From Dama dama (taxonomy: Eukaryota > Chordata > Mammalia > Artiodactyla > Cervidae), in the NCBI RefSeq assembly GCF_033118175.1, contig NC_083689.1:26704501-26768500 (forward strand): a DNA stretch of 64,000 bases, written 5' to 3'. Numbering within the stretch: position 1 is the stretch's first letter; each line of letters begins with the position of its first letter. The translations under genes and the position numbers were made by a program. The notes beneath the pieces are model-generated. The model worked only from the letters and a program-made list of their open reading frames with translations, searched no databases and was not told where the DNA came from. This document shows, piece after piece, positions 22,090-33,560 of this stretch.

Positions 22090-22360
22090 CCCCTTGGAGT
22101 GAGACCAGGGTAGGTAGGGACTCCCTCAGTGCGGCCCGCAGTGCTAGGGGCTGGCTGTCCCCCGCAGGCCCCAGAGGCTCCGAGCAGAGCTCACCAAGTG
22201 GTGTGTGCTGGCCACAGCAGGGGCAGCGCGGAGAGCCCGCAGCCGCTTCTCTTATCTTGGAATGTAGCCTGTCTTAGCCTCTGTGGTGCAGCGGGGTGCT
22301 TCAGTGTCACGCCCCCATGTTTCAAGATTTTCTCAGGGGTGTCTTGTTCATAAACAGCTG
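22090..22360. other. CpG-containing GC-rich patch, unassigned
   Basis: Clearly more GC-rich than its surroundings, with about ten CpGs between 22131 and 22315. An open frame of 74 codons starts at 22129. I recognise neither a repeat family nor a known exon. It could be an old LTR, a retrocopy piece or a regulatory element. Confidence 0.45.
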
Positions 22361-22960
22361 TCAGCAGTTCTCTGGAGGGACAGCCAGGTCAGAAACCACC
22401 TATGTCACCATCGTGCTGAGGTCACTCTCCAGAGGTCTCATTCTTGCATCTGCTGAACCCATGTCTTCCTGAGGGTATCAGCTGTTCTGTCTGGTTCATG
22501 AAAAATGGCACAAGATCACACACTGAATCGATCAGTCCAGGTGAGCTCAGGAGGCAGAGATGAGTCCTCCCAGTTGAGTATCTCAGGCTACACAGAATCC
22601 CTGGTGACCTTCTGGCTGGCCCTCCAGCTGGCAGCTACTCCAATCAGGGTTTCTTTAAAGTGAATGACAGAGGTGAGTCAACAGAGGCAGGTTCACTCTG
22701 CTCTCGAGGCTGAAAACTGAAGAGTTAAGAGGGAAATAAATGCAGGAGAAGAGCTGGTCGGTCCACACCTATGTGAGTAACTCACGGCTGGAGCAGGCCT
22801 CCTTCAAACGCTGTACCACTCCCTGAACTGGCAACAGCACTGACCCTCTGAGCTTCCGGGGAAAGGCAGGCGTTTGTAGCAAAACACAACACGAGGCCTT
22901 CAAAGCAAGTAAAAGGCAAGTGAAGCTCAACAAAACTTTCTTTTTGCAAGTTTTAGCATG
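22361..22960. other. unassigned DNA of moderate GC content
   Basis: It continues from the GC-rich patch with mixed-composition sequence up to about 22900. No repeat or exon recognised. Confidence 0.4.
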
Positions 22961-22961
22961 T

Positions 22962-23118
22962 GTCACATTATCTGGAAGGCTTGTTTAAATATAAATAGTT
23001 GGATATTAGTAGGTTTCTGATTCAGTAAGTCTGGAATTAGTCAATAATTTGTATTTCTAATAAGTCTGAGGTGATGCTGATGCTACTGGTCTTTGTAGCA
23101 TGTTGGAGAACCACTGTT
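22962..23118 (+). mobile_element. MER5A-like hAT (Charlie-group) fragment
   Basis: ATCTGGAAGGCTTGTTTAAA, TTTCTGATTCAGTAAGTCTGG, GGTGATGCTGATGCTACTGG and the end GGAGAACCACTG follow the MER5A order. The strand is relative to my recalled consensus. Confidence 0.75.
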
Positions 23119-24921
23119 CTATCCCATTCTCCCATTTTCTGCCTCTGCTCCAGGCTGCTACCACCCAATTATCCTGTGCAGACTCGTTCTCAGAAGGTCT
23201 TCCATCTATGAGGCTGGGGGGAGTGTTTCTCCTCTGTTAGTTCCTTAAATTCATAGTTCCCTTGTGCTTCTATGATTTCTCCAGCATTCATTTAGGAGGA
23301 CAGAACTTGAAACCTGTTATTTCATCATCTTGGCAAAACTAGAAACCACTCCTCCTTCAACCTCCTCCTGTCTCTTCAGTTCAATATTTACCTAAAACCT
23401 GGGTGTGAGTCATCCTGGTTTTGCCAATTAAAAATAAAATAATACAGAGATGCCTCATTAAACTGTCTATTCCTGTTCAATTAAGTAACATAAAGTACAT
23501 CAAAACTGCGAAGTTTGTCATCTGAAATCATGTCCAACAATAGATTGCCTCTATTACAGCAAGTTCTCTCTGGAAAACCCATTAAAATAAAAGGTCAGTT
23601 TGACGGAGAAGGAAGTGGTAAAAGATTGTGAAAAGAAAGCAGAGCAGTGCAAAAGTTTCTAAACAAGGGACTGTGAGCCCAAAGCTATAGTTACATGAAT
23701 TTTAGACCAAGAATTTTCAAACTGTTTAATGTTTCCCTTATGTTGGAAATAAATGTCTTCAGAAACTTGATTATGCCACAGTATTCTAATTATATATGTA
23801 GCTAAAATCTATTGCCATTTAAGTAACATGTATAACAACTCATAATAAAGTAATAGTTTATAGCCAATGACTCATTGTAAAGGGGTGAACTGAATTTTTT
23901 TTTAATGAAGGAAATCAAAGAGGAATAATAGAAGAAAAAAAACCGACATATTAAGTAAACTCTATGGTGAGACTGGCAACTTGTCAAAGGCAAACCTTTT
24001 TTATCTGAATCACACACACACAACCCACAAACAAAGACACACACACAAATATTGCATTTCTTGTCTGTAAGTGACTCTACTTATACTCTGTGCTTTCAGG
24101 TGGAGTTCCTTTGATTACTCTAACCATGTCTGCTATAGGATAAAAGCTAAACTGTAGACGTGTACCTAGAATTTAAAAAAAAAAAGATAAAAAAGAAGTA
24201 ACTTTGAACTATTAGAAAAAGTTATACATACATTGATATAGTAAATGTAGTTTCTCACAGAAGTGTTCTCCTGGGACCCTCTCTCTTCCTACTCCCCTAA
24301 TCCAACATACAGAGAAACAGGGCACACTTTGAAAAACCCTGCTCTAGTGGATTTAAGAGAACTGAAATCAACAACAGTGCAGATTTAAAAGGAGGCTTTT
24401 TCTCTTTAAATTGGGAAGAGTTGAGGATAATTTCACAGCTCTCAAGGGAACCACAAACACAGAGCCCAGTGCCTCAGCTTCGCTGCCACAACCCGTGCTT
24501 CTCTTCAAGGGAAGCCGAGGCCCCTTGTCCACGGCCCTGTGCTCCCTGAAGAATGGCTATGAAAGATGAGTGCCAAATTACAGTAATTTAGGCGTTTTAG
24601 CAATGTTCTGGGAGCAGAGAATAACTGACATTCATCTGTGGAGTGGAGCAAGGTTAATGATTCAATCACATTTTTATTATGAAGGAATCTTACCCTGCTG
24701 AAATCTGCCAAAAGGAAAAAAAAAAAAAGGAATCAATATGTATTGTTCTTGCAGTGTTGTTAGCGGTCATAGTTCTAAGGAGAACAATGTTTAAGCTAGT
24801 CCTTCGCTCACCATGTAAATCATTCTACCTAAGTGGTTCAAGAAAAATGAGTATATGGGATGCTAACTTGCAGACTCCTTGATGCAGACTTAAGTAAAGT
24901 AAAAATCTACTCCCTGGAGTC
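23119..24921. other. unassigned DNA with a (CA)n at 24008-24047
   Basis: AT-rich with a broken CA repeat at about 24008-24047 and an A-run at 24718-24728. The fragment at 24290-24345 (GGCACACTTTGAAAAACCCTG) may be the end of a hAT element. No gene recognised. Confidence 0.45.
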
Positions 24922-25356
24922 ATGACTGTGATGAATGGTTCCCTCGTACATGTCAGAACTGTTTGTCAAGACATTTCATTGATCGGGAAATGCCTTTGCC
25001 CATCTAAAAAGCCTAATGATAGAGCCTCAGATCCACAGAGAGCAGCTTTCCTGACAGTACTGGTTTCTATTGGATATACGGCTGGCATCTTTAGCTATAA
25101 TAGAAAAAATGACTACTTTGGAGGTCCAACAAAGTTTGGAAAGTATGAGGGTGCCAGAGAAAATCACTGGAAGATGTCACTTGATTCACAACTTTCTGTG
25201 AACACAGAAAGTTCAACTTACAGAGCTCTGTATCCTTGGAGGGAAGTCTTTGTGGACTCAATTCAAAGAGTTTTCTTTGAACATGAATGCTCCAGCTCTC
25301 CATGGGGTCATGCAGCGAGAATGAATTGGTTGTACCTTCACCTGTGTAGTTGCTGA
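24922..25356 (+). CDS. unidentified 144-codon ORF followed by AATAAA
   Basis: The longest ORF that overlaps no repeat I recognise. The predicted 144 residues include a short hydrophobic stretch (about 43-57), then a polar segment rich in Gly, Lys and Asn and a Cys/His-containing C-terminus. An AATAAA lies at 25364-25369, eight bases after the stop, followed by A-rich sequence, which could fit an old retrocopy. I recognise no family, see no promoter, and did not identify splice sites. Another upstream ATG-led frame is separate. A chance ORF remains quite possible. Confidence 0.2.
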   Translation: MTVMNGSLVHVRTVCQDISLIGKCLCPSKKPNDRASDPQRAAFLTVLVSIGYTAGIFSYNRKNDYFGGPTKFGKYEGARENHWKMSLDSQLSVNTESSTYRALYPWREVFVDSIQRVFFEHECSSSPWGHAARMNWLYLHLCSC

Positions 25357-25430
25357 AAACAACAATAAAGAACCTATTCAACATAAAAAACAGAACAAAA
25401 CCCAAAGAGTACAATACCTGCATTTAAGAT

Positions 25431-25692
25431 GCTGCTGCTGCTGCTAAGTCACTTCAGTCGTGTCCGACTCTGTGCGACGCCATAGACGGCAGCCCACCAG
25501 GCTCCCCCGTCCCTGGGATTCTCCAGGCAAGAACACTGGAGTGGGTTGCCACTTCCTTCTCCAGTGCATGAAAGTGAAAAGTGAAAGTGAAGTCGCTCAG
25601 TCGTGTCCAACTCTTAGCGACCCCACGGACCGCAGCCCAACAGGCTCCTCCGTCCATGGGATTTTCCAGGCAAGAGTACTAGAGTGGGGTGA
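25431..25692 (-). mobile_element. Bov-A2 SINE (dimeric)
   Basis: Tail (CTG)n at 25431-25443, two monomers and the GTGAAAAGTGAAAGTGAAG linker at 25574-25592. Closely similar to the copy at 20509. Confidence 0.95.
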
Positions 25693-26085
25693 AGGTGCTA
25701 CCATTCTCTAAAGCACAATGTTCTGAATGTTCAAGAACAATTTTGCAACAAGTAACCTGTTCACTGAGAGAGCAACTATAGGTACATTTTTTTTCCCAAG
25801 GCAGGAAATCTGTGAGTGGAGGGGGACAGTAAAGGCCCAGGGTGTCCTCCCCTGCCTCTTTCTCCAGTAAAACAGAAAAAAGGCCCTCTGATGGAACTAT
25901 AAACCCAGAGAAAAACAATAACTCTGTGTGGTTCCCTCAGGGTAACAAATCCATGTGTCAGTTGAGGATTTCTGAATACCAGTACCTTTACTGAAAAGTA
26001 TTCTCAGTGGTGGACTTTCTAGTGTTGGAAGAAATCAATGGGGAAGATAATGTGTGGGAAGGAACAGGGAATAGGACTTAAAAAA
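25693..26085. other. unassigned DNA
   Basis: No repeat family or coding signal recognised. 26086-26240 may hold a weak MIR-like segment. Confidence 0.35.
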
Positions 26086-26371
26086 GTCAAGGCTTTGTCA
26101 TCAGAGGGATTTAGGGTTTTAATCTCAAAAGACAAAGGACATCCTTGAGCTAATTCTTTCTAGTCTCTGAGAATTATTTTCCTTGTCTATGAAATGAGGA
26201 CTGACAAAATTTTCTCTAAGATCCATTTAAGTTTAAATATGGCACCTGAGGAATCTATCCTGTGCAAAGGCATAAAATCACTCATCACCCATGATGCCAT
26301 TATCTTTTCTATCCTTGGTTTAAGACTGAGGCAGCATTTTGGTGAAGAGATTAGACCTGAGTCAGGCAGTT

Positions 26372-26496
26372 ACTGCTGTTTAGTTGCCTAAGTCATGTCT
26401 GACTCTTTTGTGACCCTAGGGACTATAGCCTACGAGGCTCCTCTGTCCATGGGATTTCCCAGGCAAGAATACTGGAGTGGGTTGCTATTTCCTTAC
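26372..26496 (-). mobile_element. Bov-tA SINE, truncated
   Basis: Minus-strand tail and part of the body (CATGGGATTTCCCAGGCAAGA, ACTGGAGTGGGTTGC); the head is missing. Confidence 0.88.
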
Positions 26497-26524
26497 CTGT
26501 GTGTGAATATTGGTACTTCCACCT

Positions 26525-26690
26525 ATCAGCTTCATAATCCTGAGGAAGTTGGCAAACAAATCTATGCCTTAGTTTCCCCACCTGAAAAATGGAGAGGAAA
26601 ACAATCTGTCTTATAGGAGCAGCTGTGAGAATTAAATGCGTTAATTCAGTGATGACTTGCAAAGTACCATAAACATCTGAATGTTTATAC
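26525..26690 (+). mobile_element. MIR SINE
   Basis: CTATGCCTTAGTTTCCCCACC, TGAAAAATGGAGAGG and GTGAGAATTAAATGCGTTAAT are in MIR core order. Confidence 0.8.
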
Positions 26691-28105
26691 AGAAGATTCC
26701 ACAAAATTGTAGTTTTCTTAAAATCACATTTTACTCTTAGAAATGCATTTACTCTCAAGGAGACCAAAGATGGTGGTCCAGCATTTTTACTTCTGCCTCT
26801 CAGCATTGATCCACATTCTTCAAGATCCTTTCAGAGGCCTGCAGCCATTTCAGTTTACATGACTGTTAGCAGTAAGAATCGATTCTGTTCCATGAACTCT
26901 CTTCTTGCTACTATTACTTTAGATCTTTGTTTTTGCCACCTTCACATTGAAACAGCATGGAGAAAACTATTGATTTCACTCTCTGAAATCTGAGAGATCT
27001 GTGCTTTTATCAGGCATTCTTCATTCTAAAAATAACTCTTATTCAGCAAGATTTTAATTTTTTTCAGGTTTCTAAGATTTTTTACATTCTGCCTACTTTT
27101 TATTGAGAAGAAACAGGAGAAACATTTCTATAAAAATTATTTTTTTCTTCAAGAAAAGGAGAAGTATAAAAATGTTGGAGCTATGGTAAGGGAAAGAGTA
27201 AGTCTGTGATCAAGCTGTCTGTCTAGTGTGTCTGTGAGTAAGAAGGAAACAAATGGAAGGAGAATTACTATAGGCAGAGAGAAGGAAACTGATCGAAAAA
27301 CCAATTTTAAGCAGAATTAACTAAAGGGAAGTAGAAGATTTGAAAAAAATAAGCACATGGCACCAAAAGGAGAAAATCTGATGAAGAGTGAATAATAATA
27401 AAAACTTATAGCAATTCATGTATGTGACAAATTCAAGCCACATTTGAAAAGAAACACCAAAGGAAACAACAAAGAAGGATCTAATGGAACATTCTCATCA
27501 CTCACATAAAGTGATGATTCTTTTCCCTAATCTTTTAATTTTCTTGATTGAAATACTTTTACTTGCAAATTTCTAAAAGTTATTGCTATCATGTGCCATT
27601 TTTATTCCTTTTCTGATTTTTATTAAGACTAAATAATTCAGTGAAATATAAATATATGTTCTGTTCCTAAGTATTTCCCCTCCTCCATCCCAGAAAGTTG
27701 GTTAGATCACCATTCAAGTCATCTATAGAAATTACCTGTGGTAGTACACCAAGAAAATGTGCTTAGGCTTCTGTGTTTATCAGTATGACATTCCAGATAC
27801 CAAGCCCACTGAAAATAAGAAAAAAATACGGAAGATAAATACTAATCCATATAAATTCTTCCCTGATCTTCCAAGAAACTAAGAAATGGTCAGGGGCTTA
27901 CAGCAACAATGAAGCTGGGAGATCCCAGTCAGGCTGAGAACATAAGATCTCATCATCCTCCCAGCCATTTGAGCTTACCCAAAGCCCCTCATTAAAATGG
28001 TTTGATCCCTTTTTCCACTCAAAAAAATAACTAGGGGCCAAAAATGAAGTCAAAGAGGGAATTCATAGAGTGCTCAGATATGGTATAAAAAACATTCCAA
28101 ACATA
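26691..28105. other. unassigned AT-rich DNA
   Basis: No gene and no repeat family recognised over about 1.4 kb. Confidence 0.45.
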
Positions 28106-28232
28106 ATGTGCATCAAGGTCACCTGGAGATTTTTTTTAATACCCAGGGCCCCAGGTTCCAATCACTAAACATCCTGTAAGTTTAAGAAGTCTCCCTGGAT
28201 ACCCCTGGTATGCAGTTAGGTTTAAGAAATGA
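28106..28232 (+). mobile_element. MER5A-like hAT fragment
   Basis: GTGCATCAAGGTCACCTGGAG and CAGGGCCCCAGGTTCC resemble the left half of MER5A, followed by a diverged right half. Ends are not resolved. Confidence 0.55.
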
Positions 28233-30403
28233 TAATACAGACCATTATCCTAGGATCTGCAGAAATTTACCAAGTGAGTGCTCACTTTTATGAGACTGGC
28301 TGTCTAAACCAACCTAACTGCTGAGCCGAGCTCATACTGGTATAAAGTGATTCAGATATATGTGCAAAATATGACAGGCATGAAATCTGCATGTATTTAC
28401 ATGGAGAGAATACATATTTTACACATGCCTGGGTCTGTGTACACCTGTGCTGTGCACTCGTGTATCTTTTTTGGTGTTTTATATTCAGAACCAATTATTA
28501 TTGACTCTACTCAACCACACCAACATTGTACACTTTCTGCAGCATTCTGTGTATACAGTGAAGGGTGGGATATAGGATAGTAATTTAGAGTTGGTCTATA
28601 TGAAACATTTTAAATTTATTTATTCTAGCTTAGTGATATATCTTGCATAAAGGGTTATTCACCTCAAAAAAACCTCAAAAAATCCCTTAATAAGTCATAT
28701 GGAGTTAAACAAACATCTCAATGGTTTGTGTCATGTATTTCATTAATTTATTCAGCAAGCATTTTTCAATATTCATTCTGTTTAAAATAAGAATTTAAGT
28801 AATTCACCTACAGAAGGTCACGTTAAGACCTAGTGAGAAGTGAGGTAAGGGTTCACCTTTCTCTTCTCCACCCTTTCCAAAACTCTACATATTTATCCTA
28901 AAAGATTAACCCAATGTATAAAAGCAACCGTAGTTTTTCTTTGGGTCACCTGATGAAATTACCCCAAAAGTATCTTTTTATAAAGTTAAAAATTCTACTG
29001 ATTAAATTCAAACCCCACAGAGAATATTCCAAATTGAGAAATTTAGGTTAAGAAAGATAAGCTTAATTTCTTTAGAAAATAGAATGCCTTCTGTGAATTC
29101 CTTGTATTTACTTTTTAAAGATTTCCATTTACTCTATTCAGAGACTGAATGGCAAAATTTCTTCCATGTCAATAGAAGGATTTGTATCTAAATTGTACGA
29201 TACTGGAATAGATATAGACTACAAGTTATATTGGTTTTAGGCAGATGTTCATTTCAGAAACGACTAATTTCTCACTTTTAATTAATGAACAATGTATGCA
29301 ATAACATTCAGTCAGGGTTTAACATTCTTAGACTAAAATAACAGAAAACACTCATTGCCTGTCTCAGTGATATTTCAGAAGCTACTGTGGCATATTTATG
29401 ACCAACAGAGAAGTTGGAGGCCTCTCCTTCTTTTACAAGTGGTGGTGGTTTGGAGAAATACAGAATGTGTTAATGCAGTGGTAAAGACACGGGTAGCAAT
29501 AACATCAGCACTGCTTGTAGGACAGGATCAGAAGCTGGAGACAAGCATGACAGAGATGTAAGTGATATGCAAATTCAAGGCAAATCTATGTTCTTCACCA
29601 CCTGCCTGTTTCTTTGTGAAAAATCACTTTTATCTGACAAATTAAAAATAACCTAGAGAGTCCCTTTCAGGTTTCCAGCTGAGGTAGAAGGCCCTGCCTG
29701 CCTTTTACTGCCTTATGAATCAGCGAATTTTTTCACAAGCATCGTTTCTTATTATCTAATAGTCAAACAACTTGAACTACTGTTGTATGTTAGATGCTAA
29801 GGAACCTTCTTACCTTCACTGTAACACTGTACAGTTCTATTCCCGCACTGCATTTTTACTTCAAAAACACTGAATTTTCATTTGTTCTGTTACTATAAGT
29901 GTCTCATGTGTGAAGATTCATTTCTGAAAGCAATAAAAAATGTATTTGGTTCATAAAAGAACTGTTTATGAATCGTACTACCAAAGCTGTTCTTGATATG
30001 CTATTAAAACAGAGTAGTTGAGAAATCCCATTAGATCTCTAAAGAAATTTTTTAAAGTTACCATTTTAAAGGACTGACTTTATCATTGTGTTATTCAATA
30101 TGCCTAAGCAATAGGTCCATTCTTCTAAATCCTGAATAAATAATCAATGAAAAAAACATGGCCAAATGGTTTTAATCTAGAAAGAGTAGCTATTAAGTAA
30201 TACCAAAACCAAGTAAATGCATCAAGAGTTTAAATTTAAAAATTTAAAAACAGTGAACAAAATATCTCATTTCTTCTACAACATAAGCAGAAAAAAACTT
30301 CTCTAATGTTTCTCCACATGTCACAAATCACAGTGAGTATTATTACTACAGATGAAAAGTGTCAACAGAAGAATCATTCAAACACACAACAAATTTGACT
30401 CAG
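28233..30403. other. unassigned DNA, about 2.2 kb
   Basis: AT-rich, without a repeat I can name. Its ORFs of 66-77 codons lack domains. It is the longest apparently repeat-free stretch in the first half and could hold conserved non-coding sequence. Confidence 0.45.
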
Positions 30404-30413
30404 AAATTATTTG

Positions 30414-30615
30414 CTTAACAAATCACCTGCAACACAGGAGACCCCAGTTTGATCCCTGGGTTGGGAAGCTCCCCTGGAGGAGGGCATGGCAACCTACTCC
30501 AGTGTGCTTGCCTAGAAAATCTCCAAGGACAGAGGAGTCTGGCGGGCTATAGTCCATGGAGTTGCAAAAAGTCAGACATGACTGAGTGACTAAGCACAGC
30601 ACAGCAACAAATTAC
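30414..30615 (+). mobile_element. Bov-tA SINE, head degraded
   Basis: CAGGAGACCCCAGTTTGATCC body and the AAGTCAGACATGACTGAGTG tail with (CACAG)n. AAATTATTTG is duplicated exactly at 30404-30413 and 30616-30625. Confidence 0.9.
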
Positions 30616-30802
30616 AAATTATTTGGTTCTAAATGAAAACTGTGATATGGAACTTTATTTGGTGAATCAGTCAAATAAACTGATAATGGAAACTCCAAAC
30701 TTCCACCCAAAAGGGTTTTAGGGGTTAATAATATGGTTGGAAGGGGATCTTGAAGTTAGCTTGCAAAGCACTCTGTACTCCATTAAGAATCTGTGACCTA
30801 TC

Positions 30803-33047
30803 GGTGAGAAATTGAAGGCATTTCCCCTGAAATCAGGAACAAGACAAGGGTGCCCACTCTCACCACTACTATTCAACATAGTCTTGGAAGTTCTGGCCAC
30901 AGCAATCAGAGCAGAAAAAGAAGTAAAAGGAATCCAGATAGGAAAAGAAGAAGTAAAACTCTCACTGTTTGCAGATGACATGATCCTCTACATAGAAAAC
31001 CCTAAAGACTCTACCAGAAAATTACTAGAGCTAATCAATGAATATAGTACAGTTGCAGGATATAAAATTAACACACAGAAATCCCTTGCATTCCTATATA
31101 CTAACAATGAAAAAACAGAAAGAGAAATTAAGGAAACAATACCATTCACCATTGCAACAAAAAGAATAAAATACTTAGGAGTATATCTACCTAAAGAAAC
31201 AAAGGACCTATACACAGAAAACTATAAAACACTGATGAAAGAAATCAAAGAGGACACAAACAGATGGAGAAACATACCGTGTTCATGGATTGGGAGAATT
31301 AATATTGTCAAAATGGCTATTCTACCCAAAGCAGTCTATAGATTCAATGCAATCCCTATCAAGCTACCAACGGTATTTTTCACAGAACTAGACCAAAGAA
31401 TTTCACAATTTGTATGGAAATACAAAAAACCTCGAATAGCCAAAGTAATCTTGAGAACGAAGAATGGAACTGGAGGAATGAACCTGCATGACTTCAGACT
31501 CTACTACAAAGCCACAGTCATCAAGACAGTATGGTACTGGCACAAAGACAGAAATATAGATCAATGGAACAGAATAGAAAGCCCAGAGATAAATCCACGA
31601 ACCTATGGACACCTTATCTTTGACAAAGGAGGCAAGGATATACAATGGAAAAAAGACAACCTCTTTAACAAGTGGTGCTGGGAAAACTGGTCAACCACTT
31701 GCAAAAGAATGAAACTAGAACACTTTCTAACACCATACACAAAAATAAACTCAAAATGGATTAAAGATCTAAATGTAAGACCAGAAACTATAAAACTCCT
31801 AGAGGAGAACATAGGCAAAACCCTCTCCGACATAAATCACAGCAAGATCCTCTATGACCCACCTCCCAGAATATTGGAAATAAAAGCAAAACTAAACAAA
31901 TGGGACCTAATGAAACTTAAAAGCTTTTGCACTACAAAGGAAACTATAAGTAAGGTGAAAAGACAGCCCTCAGATTGGGAGAAAATAATAGCAAATGAAG
32001 AAACAGACAAAGGATTAATCTCAAAAATATACAAGCAACTCCTGCAGCTCAATTCCAGAAAAATAAATGACCCAATCAAAAAATGGGCCAAAGAACTAAA
32101 CAGACATTTCTCCAAAGAAGACATACAGATGGCTAACAAACACATGAAAAGATGCTCAACATCACTCATTATCAGAGAAATGCAAATCAAAACCACAATG
32201 AGGTACCATTACACGCCAGTCAGGATGGCTGCTATCCAAAAGTCTACAAGCAATAAATGCTGGAGAGGGTGTGGAGAAAAGGGAACCCTCTTACACTGTT
32301 GGTGGGAATGCAAACTAGTACAGCCGCTATGGAAAACAGTGTGGAGATTTCTTAAAAAACTGGAAATAGAACTGCCATATGACCCAGCAATCCCACTGCT
32401 GGGCATACACACTGAGGAAACCAGATCTGAAAGAGACACGTGCACCCCAATGTTCATCGCAGCACTGTTTATAATAGCCAGGACATGGAAGCAACCTAGA
32501 TGCCCATCAGCAGATGAATGGATAAGGAAGCTGTGGTACATATACACCATGGAATATTACTCAGCCATTAAAAAGAATTCATTTGAACCAGTCCTAATGA
32601 GATGGATGAAGCTGGAGCCCATTATACAGAGTGAAGTAAACCAGAAAGATAAAGAACATTACAGCATACTGACACATGTATATGGAATTTAGAAAGGTGA
32701 TAACGATAACCCTATATGCAGAACAGAAAAAGAGACACAGAAATACAGAACAGACTTTTGAACTTTGTGGGAGAATGTGAGGGTGGGATATTTCAAAAGA
32801 ACAGCATGTATATTATCTGTGGTGAAACAGATCACCAGCCCAGGTGGGATGCATGAGACAAGTGCTCCGGCCTGGTGCACTGGGAGGACTCGGGGGAATC
32901 GGGTGGAGAGGGAGGTGGGAGCGGGGATCGGGATGGGGAATACATGTAAATCCATGGCTGATTCATATCAATGTATGACAAAACCCACTGGAAAAAAAAA
33001 AATAATAATAAAAATAAATTAAAAAAAAAAAAAAGAGAAAAAAAAAA
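30803..33047 (+). mobile_element. young-looking 5'-truncated L1 (about 2.2 kb)
   Basis: Inserted at AAGAATCTGTGACCTATC, present exactly at 30785-30802 and 33048-33065, an 18-bp target duplication. The nick context TT|AAGA fits the L1 endonuclease preference TT|AAAA. The element holds the ORF2 C-terminal part, a 3' UTR with a G-rich segment (32880-32945) and an impure A-rich tail of about 50 nt. The perfect long duplication and open frame point to a recent insertion. Confidence 0.95.
30812..32692 (+). CDS. L1 ORF2p C-terminal part, open 626 codons
   Basis: Reverse transcriptase core and C-terminal segment of L1 ORF2p, the endonuclease/RT of target-primed reverse transcription. The visible order is: SGTRQGCPLSPLLFN (about 8-22), the catalytic FADD box (53-56), the thumb-like region, and the cysteine motif C483-X3-C487-X7-H495-X4-C500. 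No frameshift or stop occurs over 1878 nt, ending in TAG before the 3' UTR. The N-terminal endonuclease and first RT motifs are missing through truncation, and the first Met is just an internal codon, so the piece cannot retrotranspose by itself. Confidence 0.93.
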   Translation: MKAFPLKSGTRQGCPLSPLLFNIVLEVLATAIRAEKEVKGIQIGKEEVKLSLFADDMILYIENPKDSTRKLLELINEYSTVAGYKINTQKSLAFLYTNNEKTEREIKETIPFTIATKRIKYLGVYLPKETKDLYTENYKTLMKEIKEDTNRWRNIPCSWIGRINIVKMAILPKAVYRFNAIPIKLPTVFFTELDQRISQFVWKYKKPRIAKVILRTKNGTGGMNLHDFRLYYKATVIKTVWYWHKDRNIDQWNRIESPEINPRTYGHLIFDKGGKDIQWKKDNLFNKWCWENWSTTCKRMKLEHFLTPYTKINSKWIKDLNVRPETIKLLEENIGKTLSDINHSKILYDPPPRILEIKAKLNKWDLMKLKSFCTTKETISKVKRQPSDWEKIIANEETDKGLISKIYKQLLQLNSRKINDPIKKWAKELNRHFSKEDIQMANKHMKRCSTSLIIREMQIKTTMRYHYTPVRMAAIQKSTSNKCWRGCGEKGTLLHCWWECKLVQPLWKTVWRFLKKLEIELPYDPAIPLLGIHTEETRSERDTCTPMFIAALFIIARTWKQPRCPSADEWIRKLWYIYTMEYYSAIKKNSFEPVLMRWMKLEPIIQSEVNQKDKEHYSILTHVYGI

Positions 33048-33065
33048 AAGAATCTGTGACCTATC

Positions 33066-33395
33066 TACATCAAAGAAGAAGAAATGGAAAGTTGAGGGTG
33101 GGGTGCCGAGGGGTCTTAAAGACACAGATGCCCCTAGTAGTGGAGATCAGGAGAGTGGAGGTGAGGTAGAAGTAAGCTGAAAACAAAGAAAGAAAATTAA
33201 GCAGTCATGCTCTTCACACACTGCATAAACTACGTGGAAATATCCTTTCAGCTTTAAGCATTCAGGAAAAACTGATCTAGCTAATGGGGTCTTTATAACT
33301 CGTATAAAGACAAGTTAAAATTTCACATTCAATTTCTTAACAATTATTGCCTCTCACCTAAAGAGAGGAGATCCTCAGGGGTCATTTGAAAGAAC
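33066..33395. other. unassigned DNA
   Basis: Flank of the L1 insertion; no gene or repeat recognised. Confidence 0.4.
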
Positions 33396-33560
33396 TATCC
33401 TGGATTAGAATTTTGCTTCTACACTATTATCTGTATAATTTTGAACAAGTTACTTGACCTCTCAGATTCTTACTCTTTGAATTTAGAGATTTTACTAATC
33501 AGCCCCTAAAGTGGTGCATGGTACACAACAGGCACACCATAAATGTGGATGAATGGATGA
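33396..33560 (+). mobile_element. MIR SINE
   Basis: TTTTGAACAAGTTACTTGACC, TCAGATTCTTACTC and AAATGTGGATGAATGGATG-like end sequence are in MIR order. Confidence 0.65.

Noticed and set aside
26423..26806. 127-codon minus-strand ORF
   Set aside because: It runs through a Bov-tA and the antisense of a MIR, with no independent support.
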